A stretch of 64,000 nt of DNA from Hysterium pulicare CBS 123377 (lineage: Eukaryota; Ascomycota; Dothideomycetes; Hysteriales; Hysteriaceae), in contig AJFK01000016.1 in the NCBI GenBank assembly GCA_000467715.1, forward strand, positions 62,001-126,000, given 5' to 3'. Shown here piece after piece: positions 1-10,659 of the stretch. A program made the translations under genes and the position numbers. Within the stretch, counting starts at the first letter, position 1. Each line of letters begins with the position of its first letter. Below the pieces are notes generated by a model. The model worked only from the letters and a program-made list of their open reading frames with translations. It searched no databases and had not been told where the DNA came from.

Positions 1-3000
1 CCATGTATGGCTTTAAAGAAGCTCCTGAGTAGTGGCACGTTTTATTATACTTCAGACTTCGATTTAACTCGACGATTGCAAGAGAGGTTCGTGAGACAGA
101 GTTTCTGAGATATACGTCCTATGATCATCTCTGACTCTTCTGTTAAGGTCTTCGGATGCTGCTACCGTTGCTATTGACAGCTTGGATGCCGGCTTTCTTT
201 GGAATTCTTACATGATCCAACCCCTGGTCGATTTCAGATCTCGACTCTCTCAACATGAAAAAGACGCACTGGATGCTTCGAAAATTCTAACCTCCGCAAT
301 CCGCGGGTTTGCTCTTACAATTACAATTCCTTCTTCCTCGGCGCCAATCCGCACCTCCAGTTCCGGTTTGCCATCTTCAATGACCTTGATTTCTCGATTA
401 TCTTGCAGAAGAGCGGGGACCAGGTTCAACTCACGCGGTATTGATGATGACGGCAATGTTGCGAACTACGTAGAAACTGAAACGACATTTTGGTCGCCTT
501 CAGGCGTCTGCTTCTCATATGCGCAAGTTCGAGGGAGCGTTCCCATTTTCTGGGAACAGGCGACTGGGCTGCTTCCCGGTCAACAGAAGATAACAATAAC
601 AAGGTCACCCGAAGCAACACAGCCAGCCTTCGACAAGCATTTTGAAAATCTCGAATTGGACTACGGTGCAGTTCACGTAGTCAATCTTCTCAGCAACGAA
701 AAGCCTGGAGAACTTGAACTAATAAACCGGTATCGATATCACATCAACCATAGTCCTTTGAATAATGTTCACGAGAAAGAGGAGTCTGCAAAAGAGCACG
801 AGCTTCTTAAGCTGACGGACTTCGACTTCCATGTGGAGACTCGGGGGCCGGGTGGTTACGAAATGGCAAGCATGATATCCCGATGGATTCAGGATTCAGC
901 AGACGGATTCGCATATTACCTCTTGGAAGAGGCAGAAGACGCCCCTAATTCTAGACAGTATGGAAATGATCGTATTCGCCGACCTGTGACGATCCTTCAA
1001 CAGGAGGGCGTCTTCAGAACAAATTGTCTCGATTGCTTAGATCGAACCAACTTAGTCCAAACCATCATCAGCAAGATGGCGCTCGAGGCTTTCCTAGGCC
1101 ACAGAGGCTTGAGGGCCAATTCTGATTTTTGGATGAGGCACTCCAGCATGTGGGCTGATAACGGAGATGCGTTGTCACGCATATACGCAGGCACGGGGGC
1201 CTTAAAGTCTTCTTTCACAAGACATGGAAAAATGTCTTTCGCTGGAGCGTTAGCCGATGCTCGGAAAAGTGCTACTCGAATGTACATCAATAATTTTGCC
1301 GACAAAGGACGACAAAACACGATTGATATGCTTTTGGGCCGCTTGATGGGACAAATTCCTGTTCATCTCTACGATCCGATAAATGACTACGTGGTCACCG
1401 AATTGGCTAAAAGGTCTGCAGAATTTACTGAGAACGAAATAATCCACATACTAGTCGGAACATTCAATCTGAACGGTAAGACGCACGGAATTAAGGAAGA
1501 CTTATCATCATGGCTCTGTCCGGGAGTAGATACATCTCAGCAATGCCCCGAAATTGTCGCTGTTGGGTTTCAAGAAATCGTAGAGCTTAGTCCTCAGCAG
1601 ATTATGTCAACAGATCCTGCTCGAAGGCAGGCGTGGGAAACTGCGGTCAAAAGGACTTTGAATGAGAACGCCGAGAGGCACGGAAAGGAGGAATATGTTC
1701 TGCTAAGAGGAGGACAGCTTGTCGGCGCCTCGCTCTCTATCTTCGTTCGAGCCAGCATCCTGAAACTTATCAAGAACGTAGAGGGCAGCCTGAAGAAGGT
1801 AAGACAACTAAGATCATCCTTGATTGTTTTAGGTTTAATTCTATATTCAGACTGGCATGTCTGGCATGGCAGGAAACAAAGGAGCAGTAGCCATTCGCAT
1901 GGAGTATGCCAATACGTCCATATGCTTTGTTACGGCTCATCTTGCGGCAGGGTTCGCAAACTACGAGGAGCGCAATCGGGACTACAAAACTATCAGTCAT
2001 GGACTACGCTTCCAAAGAAATCGTTCCATCGAGGATCATGATACTGTCATCTGGCTCGGTGATTTCAACTATCGTATAGGCCTAAGTGACGACAAGGTTA
2101 GAAAGTTATGCCAAGTTGGCGATCTCGAGACTCTATATGAAAATGATCAGGTAAGTGCACGGTTAGTATTGTCATATTAGTTTGCTGACCAAACTAGCTC
2201 AACCTTCAAATGGTAGCTGGATTGACATTTCGGTACTATTCCGAGGCTAGAATTACTTTCTTACCAACCTATAAGTATGATTTGGGGAGCGACAATTATG
2301 ATACCTCGTAAGTATGCTCATCCCGTTCCTAAGGCCCACAACTTGACAATCACTAGGGAAAAGTCACGTATTCCAGCGTGGTGCGACCGGGTGTTACGAA
2401 AAGGAGATAATCTTCGCCAAATCAACTACAATGCTGCCCCTCTACGCTTCTCTGACCACCGACCGGTCTACGCAACGTTCCAATGCCGGATTAGCAAAGT
2501 AGATGAAAAGAAGAAGGAGCATCTCAGCAATGAGATATACAAGCAGCGGCGAGTAATCGTTGGCGACACCACTGCCAATGGCTTGATTGACACGGATGAT
2601 GAGGACTTGATTGGTTACGACTCAATCGAGCCAGGTCTTCCTCCCGCTAGTTCTGATCGGAGGAAATGGTGGCTTGATAATGGTACTTTCAACCCTTTTC
2701 TTCCATACGGCTTGACAAGATATCTTCAAGCTAACGCATTTCCCCATCAGGCCTTCCTGCCCGGTCTCAACTCAAGCCGCCAGGCCCAGAGCTCTTGCCA
2801 AATCCGAACCGCCCCTCAAACCCATTTACCCCGTCCCCAGAACCAGACTGGGTTGAAGTGAAAAGGATGAACTCACAGTCCCAACGTAGCCAAACCATGG
2901 ATTTTAACGGAGCTCAAACTTCGAATCTCGCCTCGATCTCGAACTCAAACACCTCATCCACTTCCTCCCTTAATAGACCACCTACCGGCAGTGGGCCAAT

Positions 3001-3469
3001 AAGGAAACTTATCGCACCGCCTTTCCAGTCTTCACAACAAATATCCAATCTCGACGGCACGCCCTTATCTCGAAAAACGTCCTCTACTTCTACCCGCCCT
3101 ATTCCCGGTGTCCTGCCTATTCGACCCCCCTCTACATCAACATCACCCGCACCAGGAGTGATCCGTAAACCGGGACCCCCTCCCATTCCTGGCAAGAAGC
3201 CCTCACTACTAGGCAACGCCGTCTCGCCTGCCGCATCCCCCAGTCTCTCATCTTCAAATGTTGCGCCATCACCGCCTGCACCTAGAAGGTCCAGCGCTGC
3301 GCCGTCGACACTTAGGAAACAGCAGCCTGCGCCGGGAAAAGGTGGTGCGGATGAGGATGCTGGACCACCTTTACCGCCAAGGACGGGCACAAATGCTGGG
3401 TTGATGGATGAGCCGAGTGAAGAATTGGAAGGGTTAAAGGGGTGGGAGGTTTTGAGGCCGGTCAGGTAG
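1..3469 (+). CDS. Synaptojanin-like phosphoinositide phosphatase (Sac1 + inositol 5-phosphatase), 5' end outside window
   Basis: The gene removes phosphates from phosphoinositides at the plasma membrane and endocytic sites, like yeast INP51/52/53. The window holds about 1,063 codons in six exons: 1-86, 148-1798, 1851-2150, 2198-2307, 2357-2682 and 2751-3469. The start lies upstream. The Sac1 half carries the CX5R(T) catalytic signature ([10 protein letters not shown], near 1021-1050). The 5-phosphatase half begins near 1450 (GTFNLNG) and shows [35 protein letters not shown] and [10 protein letters not shown], so both catalytic centres look intact. The last 220 residues are proline- and serine-rich with polyproline clusters, as expected for SH3 or endocytic partners. 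The exon chain adds up to a multiple of three, which supports the splicing. The first intron (87-147) has an unusual GTTCGT donor. Which of the yeast paralogues it matches best cannot be told here. Confidence 0.93.
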
Positions 3470-6400
3470 GACAAACGAAACTAGCTTTTTGGGCGGTGTG
3501 GCTTCCTCAAGGCGATTGGAGCAGCTAGATAGTTACCGTCGGGTCCTTTTGGTGGTTGGAGAGTTTCACGGGTCCGTAATCCGGGTTATGGTGCGGTTAG
3601 AGGACTAAAAAGTTGATGAATGAAACGGTTGAGCGAATCATAAAATTTGAAAGCTATCTATGAAGTTATTATACCCTTTATCTTTCATTTCCTATCCTTT
3701 TTACGGCCGTATGTTGTGATGGTGACTGAAAACTTTCTGAAACATTGAACATGAACATCTGAGGCTGTGTTTTGTTTCTCTGGGGAATAACAATCGACCT
3801 TCGACATAGGGACGGCGACCTCTACAGTTTCGCAGAAACATTCATGATATTGCTTTGAACGATTACGACCTACGGAGCACTCCTGTGCCTTCACTTCCTT
3901 GGAAGGAAGGAAGGTAATGTGTCTCCTTTCCCTCTTCATTCAATTGGCTCCTCAGCGACCGTATTGCCACGAGGCTAGTCGACTCACGAGGCCATGGCGA
4001 TCTCCACTGGCTCGTTGTCCAATATCAGACATTATCTGTGGAGCCGATATTGGGAAGCAGCATTCGACCATGAAGATGACTTGCTGAGAGCCGCCATACA
4101 TCCCTTCTTGCAGAACTGGTGTTTCTCTTACTTACTCCCGGTCCCTCTAGTTTCTCCATAAACAGGTCAGGACGGGTGCAGTCAAACACATGAGGGCTTG
4201 ACAGACCAAACCCGCTCGTGAGACCATGACGACGTCGGCTGATTTATCCCCGAGTTGATTAACGAATAGCCTTTGTCAGTTCATTCACTCGGCGGACCTG
4301 AGACCATCTCACTTGATTTTCGTCGAAATGGGCGAGCCTGGAGTGAGCATCGCCTCATTAGCTTCTTAGCCTTCGAGAGATATACTTGGTCTTACTTTGT
4401 TCACCTTGAGGGATCTCCATCCTCAATTGCAGCACTTGGTTTTGCTTTCCTTCCCTGCACCCTTTTCTTGGGGAAGTAGGACTTTCAACAACACCAATTA
4501 ATCTTCCTCAATCTGGCCGAGTCCCATAGACTATGGCCAGGGACGCATCAGTATATCTTCTTCTCTTCGAATGACAGCCATTTCTCCCATTCGTAACCGG
4601 ACGTGTCTTCATTCGCCTTCAGCCTCGCTGATACCACTTGATCTCTTTACCTGGGCGGGTCTCATTGATCATGACCAGAGAAGCATTATGGACATATGCA
4701 GTTTCGCAAAAAACATTTGTTCGATGTGCAGAGCGCCGGTTGCCGGATGACTTCGGAGTCTAATAATTGCAGTTGGTCCTTCATCTGGACGAGACCGATG
4801 ACCAGGGAGGAGCCGAGATGCAACTCTTCCAAAATTTTGTTTCGCTTGTCGTGGATGTCTCTTCACGCGTCTTCGGGCTTCGAGCATCTCAGTTTGATCC
4901 TGCTCACCGGGTCTGTTCCATATAGCATGGCTCAGGGAAGCATCAAGTCACAGATGGTCTCCTACCGGGTTATACCCTTTGGGATTTCGTGCTCGCACAT
5001 AACGACAACCATCCCCCCTTGTTTTGTTTGGGACCCATGTCCTCTTGCTCTCACAGGAATACAATTCCTTTGGGTCATGTTTGCCAACGGTCAAGACCTA
5101 TATGTCAGTCTTGGTCGTCGGTATAACAGTTTTTGATCTTCCATGAACCGTTCCTCCTGCGCTTCTTTGTTTCCTGGATTCATACTCTCTTACGGAACGG
5201 TATGATTATGTTTATAGGAAGAAGGGTGATTGAGTCTCTAAACGAGCTGTTTTCAACGCTCGTGATCCTTTCGCATTGCTTGCACGCTATAATAGCATCG
5301 TCAGTTGCCTTACACACTATGATGGATGGTCACATAGGCAGCAATGACTCTTTTGTCCCAGCTGGCATGTATTTCGTGCGGTTGCACACAGTCATGTCAT
5401 TTGGCATTCGCCCACGTGTGGCTGATCAGAAGAATCGCTTGAGGCTGAGGGAATGAAAGGGGGTGAGGTTCGCCTAATATGGAAGACGCCGACTCTATTG
5501 CACATGGATGAAAAAGGAGGACGAGGAAGCGGTAACGAAATTCGATTAGGCTTGATACTCATGAAAGCTCTTAGCCGAATACTCTGCCGTTTACTCAGGA
5601 CAGTCGGTCATATGGCGGCAACTATGCGTGCGACCTACTAGAAGATGTGCCGTGTCTGTATCGCTCACGGATGGATTAGCAAGAGATGGACGAAGAGTAA
5701 ACCCAATAGGCAGATAGACGGAAAATGAGGTTTCCTGGTGGATAGAGTCTCGGTTCACGGCACCGCTGGTCGTACAGACTGTGGCAGCGGTCATCGAAGA
5801 TGATTCTCGGCGCCGCTTCTTCAAGCTGCTTCAAGCTGCTTCTTCAAGGTAGTGAACGCGCTCAACCTGACTGTGATAAGACGTGAGCGGCTATGTTCCC
5901 CCGATCGGCACCCGGAAGCTAAGGGACGTTGCAGTGGGTGAAGGTCGCTTCCAGTAAGCTCGCAGCCCCGGATATGCACGGCGTTGAGTCGTTGACAGTT
6001 GGAACAGACCAGCCACGCCATTCACCACCTAGGCAGATGGGAGGCTCCCGAGGTCCCTTCGAAGTCTGCGAGGGTGCTAGCCAGGTAAGCAAATTTTCTA
6101 GGGAGCAGGAGGTTGCCCTGGTTCCCCGTCGTGACTTCCTTTTCGGTTACACACACATTGACCCTGGAGCTTTGACTCCACCAACCTCACTCGCCCAACT
6201 CCTCTGCTCCAACACCACCTTGAATGTCCAGCTTTTGACCCTGTGCTTCCGAGCCTTCGCGCGGACTCCCCCTCCTGAGAGACTTGGGAGGTGTTTTAAC
6301 GACCCCTTGAGCACCGTGAGGACAGGTCATCTTCCTGGTGAGCATCAGATCTGGATGAACCGACAAGACTTTATCGGCGCCCTGAATTCCCGCCTTTCCT

Positions 6401-6595
6401 TCCTGGTTTGCAGCTTCAAGAGGATCCAACTTCCCTTTCCCTGGAATACCTAGCCCCTCAGAGCCTGACCCTAACGGTGTTGCAAGCAGATCCTCTGCAA
6501 TCCTTCTGTTCGAGCTTTTCGAGCCGGCTTCCATCTTCCGCTTTCGAGATTGAATCTTGTTTTCGAGTCGAATTTTGACGACACTGATATCGATC
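3470..6595. other. Long gap without a recognisable gene
   Basis: This 3.1-kb stretch has only short, overlapping open frames on both strands, none with a domain, signal peptide or codon pattern I can recognise. A short imperfect tandem repeat of CTTCAAGCTG lies near 5819-5850. From about 5929 to 6595 frames are open on both strands, which fits a GC-rich 5' leader of the next gene as well as a small unknown gene. I see no tRNA or rRNA. Confidence 0.5.
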
Positions 6596-7903
6596 ATGGC
6601 GACCCATGCAGTGGTGGACACCGCCCGCCTTGCTCAACACCTTGCTCTGCACTCTGCTCATCATGGCGTCTCCCTGGCCCAGCAACCTGATTCTCCACTT
6701 AATGCTCGTTCTCCAGACTACCTCGAGCAATGCCCAACAGAGGTGCGCCTCATGATCTTCGAGGAACTACTGGTCGTCGACGCGCCAGTTATGACAGGTG
6801 CTGCTAAGTTCGGCAGACTGGAGAAGGAGGAATTTGACGAAGAGAAGAAAGTGACCGTGCATGCTGCTATTCTTCGGACGTGCAGAAAATACCACAACGA
6901 AGGCGTCCCCGTATTGTATGGCAAGAATACGCTCGTCTTCTGCACAGGCTCTGGTGACAGTCCAGGGTACTTTCAGCGATTCCCAATCAGCCGTCGGTAT
7001 ATGTCATGCGTTAAAGATATCGGCATCTTCTTCAAGGCGACGCATCCGGGTGCAGGATTATCCAGACTGGTTGGACAATTCCTCCACTCGCTTGCGAAGA
7101 GAGCCACCAAGCTAAGCAAGCTGACAATTTGTGCCGCAACCGATTGGCACCTGGAGAGAGCGAATCCATTTTACATCATGTCTCGCGATCACCCTGTTTG
7201 GGTGGGAGTCCAAGATATAATGCTGCATCACAGTACTCTCAGGCAGCTCAAAATCCGAATGCACGATGGTGCACTCCTGGACCCTCAGCATGCTCAGTAT
7301 ATCAGACAAACCTTCGAGATATCATCCTTTTTCGGACATAAACTGCTCTTTTCGCAATCATGCTTGCCGATGAGACTGACCTTTACCCGATCATGCACCT
7401 GTCCTGCATGCCCAACACATTGGGGTGACAACTGCTGCGTCTGCGGCAGACTTCGAGACGCACCGGGGAAGAAGCCAATCGAAGTGGAGTGCACACATCC
7501 CATGCAAATAGAGGCGAATGAGGACCAATCGATGGACATGCAAGAGGAGCTCTTTCTCCTCGGCATTCTGCCTCCAAAAGACGACGTTGAGGACGAGGAC
7601 GAAGAAGAAGACTTCTGGTTCGAGGAGGAAAACGGAATCTATATCAATGGTATTCCTGCTGATTTCAACCCCGAAGTCACAAGGAAAGCTTTCCACGCAG
7701 ACTGGTACTATACCCACTCCACTACCCCTTGCAATATATCTGCTAACCGTCAAAGGCTTCCAGGCGAACGTTGGCGTTATCGAGGGGAGCGCAAGGTCCC
7801 AAAGGCCTGGCGCATGAGACAATCACACCTCCCGGAGTTCTTCTTGTATATCCGTGAGGAGGAATACCTTCAGGCCACCTTCGCTCGGTTCATAAGAAAT
7901 TAA
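6596..7903 (+). CDS. F-box-like fungal protein with a cysteine cluster
   Basis: A single-exon gene of 435 codons. The start at 6596 is chosen because it directly precedes the conserved part; an in-frame codon further up would only add leader sequence. Residues about 40-115 show the pattern of the large fungal F-box-like family: a (Y)LEQCPTEVRLMIFEELL helix, then a charged loop and LRTCRKYHNEGVPVLYGKNT. Members of this family are thought to act as substrate adaptors of SCF ubiquitin ligases, but most have no known function. The middle holds CTCPACPTHWGDNCCVCG (near 7395-7446), a run of six cysteines in CxCxxC and CCxxC spacing that could bind zinc. A long acidic stretch (DDVEDEDEEEDFWFEEE) follows. 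The target is unknown. Assignment to the F-box-like group is from pattern memory. Confidence 0.75.
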   Translation: MATHAVVDTARLAQHLALHSAHHGVSLAQQPDSPLNARSPDYLEQCPTEVRLMIFEELLVVDAPVMTGAAKFGRLEKEEFDEEKKVTVHAAILRTCRKYHNEGVPVLYGKNTLVFCTGSGDSPGYFQRFPISRRYMSCVKDIGIFFKATHPGAGLSRLVGQFLHSLAKRATKLSKLTICAATDWHLERANPFYIMSRDHPVWVGVQDIMLHHSTLRQLKIRMHDGALLDPQHAQYIRQTFEISSFFGHKLLFSQSCLPMRLTFTRSCTCPACPTHWGDNCCVCGRLRDAPGKKPIEVECTHPMQIEANEDQSMDMQEELFLLGILPPKDDVEDEDEEEDFWFEEENGIYINGIPADFNPEVTRKAFHADWYYTHSTTPCNISANRQRLPGERWRYRGERKVPKAWRMRQSHLPEFFLYIREEEYLQATFARFIRN

Positions 7904-8416
7904 TAGAAGCCTGATACTCTGCAGCCAAAGAGCGCTGAGAAAAGAGGAAGTTTCAGGCTCCTGATAGTTCACTATTTGCCTTTATCCTCACTGCGAGAAG
8001 CCTCCAATTAGCTTTAGTTTTCCTTGCCTTTTCTACTTCTATTTAACAAGTTTCTTTGTCTTTTTAGTTTCTCTTTTTCTTTTGTCTTTCCTATCCAGAA
8101 CAGCGGGCTTGTCAGAGGCCTTGGTGGATGCTATGTGAAGCGGGCCACAGCAAGGTGGCACACTTTTACAGAACCTTAGATAATGTTTAATAAGGATCCT
8201 GAGAATGAGGAGGATAACAAATGAGAGTATATACATACAAGGCTTAGGTTTTATACAGGTGACTAAAAGCCCTCGGCTAAGTTCCACAAAGATCACCTCA
8301 TCCATTTTTCAAATACCTTGAAATACAGTCTACTCCTTCATCCTAGACCTATATTTTCCCATTTCCGCATCTTTTTCCCCTTCCCCTTTCCCAGATTTCT
8401 ATCCCTAAGGAAGTAC
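7904..8416. other. Intergenic, convergent 3' ends
   Basis: This is the space between the F-box-like gene and the convergently transcribed ATP11. It is AT-rich with T-rich tracts (near 8035-8090 and 8330-8400) and probably holds both 3' UTRs. I see no gene in it. Confidence 0.5.
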
Positions 8417-9583
8417 TCAAACAATCTTCTCCGCCTCCTCCAACAACTGCTCCACCTTAAAACCTCCATCCCCCCTCGTGAACATCTCTAACAGCTTCTT
8501 CCTCTCCCCACTCTCCTCAGCCTGCAATCCATAGAACTTCTGCAAACACATCACAAGCCACTTCGCTTCATCCACGGTAACCCCTCTCCCCTCTACCACG
8601 GTCCCTTGCCCCAAAACTAACCCCTTCGACTGCGCCAGCTCCTGGTGAAACGTCACAGTAGTGTGTGGACTCGCAAACTCGCCCCTCAGTTTAAACTCCG
8701 CCAAATGTGTGAATAGCAACGTGGTCGTGTCTGGATGTGGATGCGTCCATTGCAAGAAATGAATCTCTGCTGCTGTTCGCGTAGGTTCTCCTTCGGCAGT
8801 TTTGGGAGCCGAGGGGTCGGGGCGCGGGAGAGGCAGGATGAATTGAGGGTGTATTTTGGCGGTTTGCAAGAGCGTGGTGAAGGTTGAGCTGGGGAGGGAA
8901 AAGTGGAGCGATTGTGGTTTATGCGCGTGGCGGAGACGCCATATCTGGGTTATCTCATCTGGGGGGAGGGTAAAGATTTTGGGGAGGTCGAGGAAGGATG
9001 TGAGGGTCTTCACGCCGGGAGGCGGTGTCCCAGAGATTGAGCTGGGGGATGTGGGGGATGTTGATGATGAGCCGCTTGATGGGGAGGGCGGCGGAGGTGG
9101 TGGTTGGAAGGGCGGTTTCGAGATTGATGAGGGTGATGGGGTTGGATCTAACGGGGCCGTTGCGCCCGGAACTGCAGCTTGTTTACGCAGTTCTTGTATC
9201 TTGTCTTTGTAGGCTTCTTTCAGTTCGTATACATCCTTTTTCCCTTCTCTGCGTTACAAATGATTAGCACGCTGTTTGAATTCGAAAGCGGAGGAGTAGC
9301 AGTCACCGATCGCCGGCGTCATCCAGGTTATCATTTTGCATTGGTAAAGCGAGAAAATGTGTTCCCGGAATCATCACAAAAAATAAGTTCAAGCTTAATT
9401 GGCTTACTCTTTGGCTTTGGATTCAAGCTTGTCGCGATACTTTGCTAGGATGCGCTCCTGGGTGCCATGGGTGGCAAGGTAGCGTACATCTTGAACACGG
9501 GCCCATCTTCTTTGACAATGGCGCGGGTGTGTTAAGGGCTGCCGTAGCAGGTGTCGAATTGCAGGAGGGCGGAATGAGGACAT
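8417..9583 (-). CDS. ATP11: Mitochondrial F1-ATPase assembly chaperone ATP11
   Basis: ATP11 is a matrix chaperone that binds free F1 beta subunits so that they assemble with alpha. Two exons: 9583-9408 and 9245-8417, giving 334 residues, a normal length for fungal ATP11. The N-terminus (MSSFRPPAIRHLLRQPLTH) is basic and lacks acidic residues, as a mitochondrial presequence should. Next comes a helical stretch (KDVYELKEAYKDKIQELRKQ), a Pro/Ser-rich linker, and then the conserved core with LTSFLDL, EIHFLQWTHPHPDTTTLLFTHLAEFKLRGEFA and DEAKWLVMCLQKFYGL. The intron acceptor was placed at 9246 (second AG of a CAGAG site) because only this keeps the frame; the usual first AG would break it. A ~1.1-kb divergent spacer separates it from the ArfGAP gene. 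Confidence 0.92.
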
Positions 9584-10659
9584 TGCTATTAGGTTGATAG
9601 GGTCAAGGCAAGATGGACGAAGAATCTTGGTGGTTTGTGACTTAAGGGTCCGTGTACATGCGCCAAGTCGATACCGGTCGGCTAGGCTTGCATGCTTGCA
9701 GGCCGGGGGGCTTGGTCGAGGACGTTTGAAACTTTGATATCTTCCGACTGGGTCCAAGCAGAGGAAGGATGCATGAAGATGGAGGCACCTGGAATAAGAT
9801 GCAGGCACTGAAGTAATTTAATCGAAGCTCTATGAGCATCTGAAGACCAAAGAGCATTGAAAGTTGGCCGAAAGAGGTAGCTGTCAAGGACTCCGAGCAG
9901 CATGTCGATAGCCCATCATTCGCCCAATGATGCAGCGATCGTCACTGGGTGTCTGAGCAGTTATTGATCATTGGGCATGTTGATCTCTGGGATTTTTCAT
10001 TGCTGTTCGAGGAAACGGGCAGTGAAAGCGCGATGGAAAATTGTCCGTCTGCCTGCGGAGTCCTTTGCAGCGCCGCATTGGCAAGGCAGATGGATGGCTA
10101 GGTGCGTTTGAGGACAGTTCCGCTGTGGCTTGCAAAGCTAGATCGGAAAACAGACGTGATCGACGGCGGACAGAGATTGGATTGCGTATCAGCTGTGCCT
10201 GGCACGATGACAAGAGAGAGGCTCTATTTCTGGCAAGCTCCTGCATCTCTCGCTCGTGATGGTGGGTGGTGATCCATGGTGCCCCTCGAAGTTCCCGCGT
10301 CTCTCCAGGCCTCAACCGTCCATGACAATTCTATCGACCACCCTCCGAACAATAGCTCGCGCACAGTAGAATTATCCACTGCTATTCCCAGTCCTGCATA
10401 TCGCCCTCCGCCGTGCAGAACTAGTCCGAAGCTGCCATCCTCCCCCACCCGCAGTCATCTCCGCCTTCAGGGACCATATTAATAAAGGCCAACCTATCCT
10501 GGAAACCCTCTTATCCCCAAGCTGCACCTCCTCGATACCCTTCTTGACCAGAGGACAGGCATGGTCCTGCGCCTACTTCCCTCTCCGCCTGCGACTTGAA
10601 CCACCTACGAGAACCTCCGCTTTTTCTATCGTCAAGCTGGCTTGCCATTATTTATTGGT
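9584..10659. other. Divergent intergenic region between ATP11 and the ArfGAP gene
   Basis: This 1.1-kb spacer should hold two promoters and leaders. Several short frames exist on both strands around 9968-10482 but none carries a recognisable domain. I see no RNA gene or repeat. Confidence 0.45.

Noticed and set aside
5880-5965. Sequence resembling the inner part of a 5S rRNA (CCGATCGGCACCCGGAAGCTAAGG and a later GGGTGA)
   Set aside because: The rest does not pair like 5S rRNA, the ends do not match the fungal 5S consensus I remember, and no terminator T-run follows. Judged chance similarity.
5929-6621. Overlapping open frames on both strands (174 codons plus, 144 codons minus)
   Set aside because: No domain, no good start context, and frames open on both strands at once, as GC-rich leaders often are.
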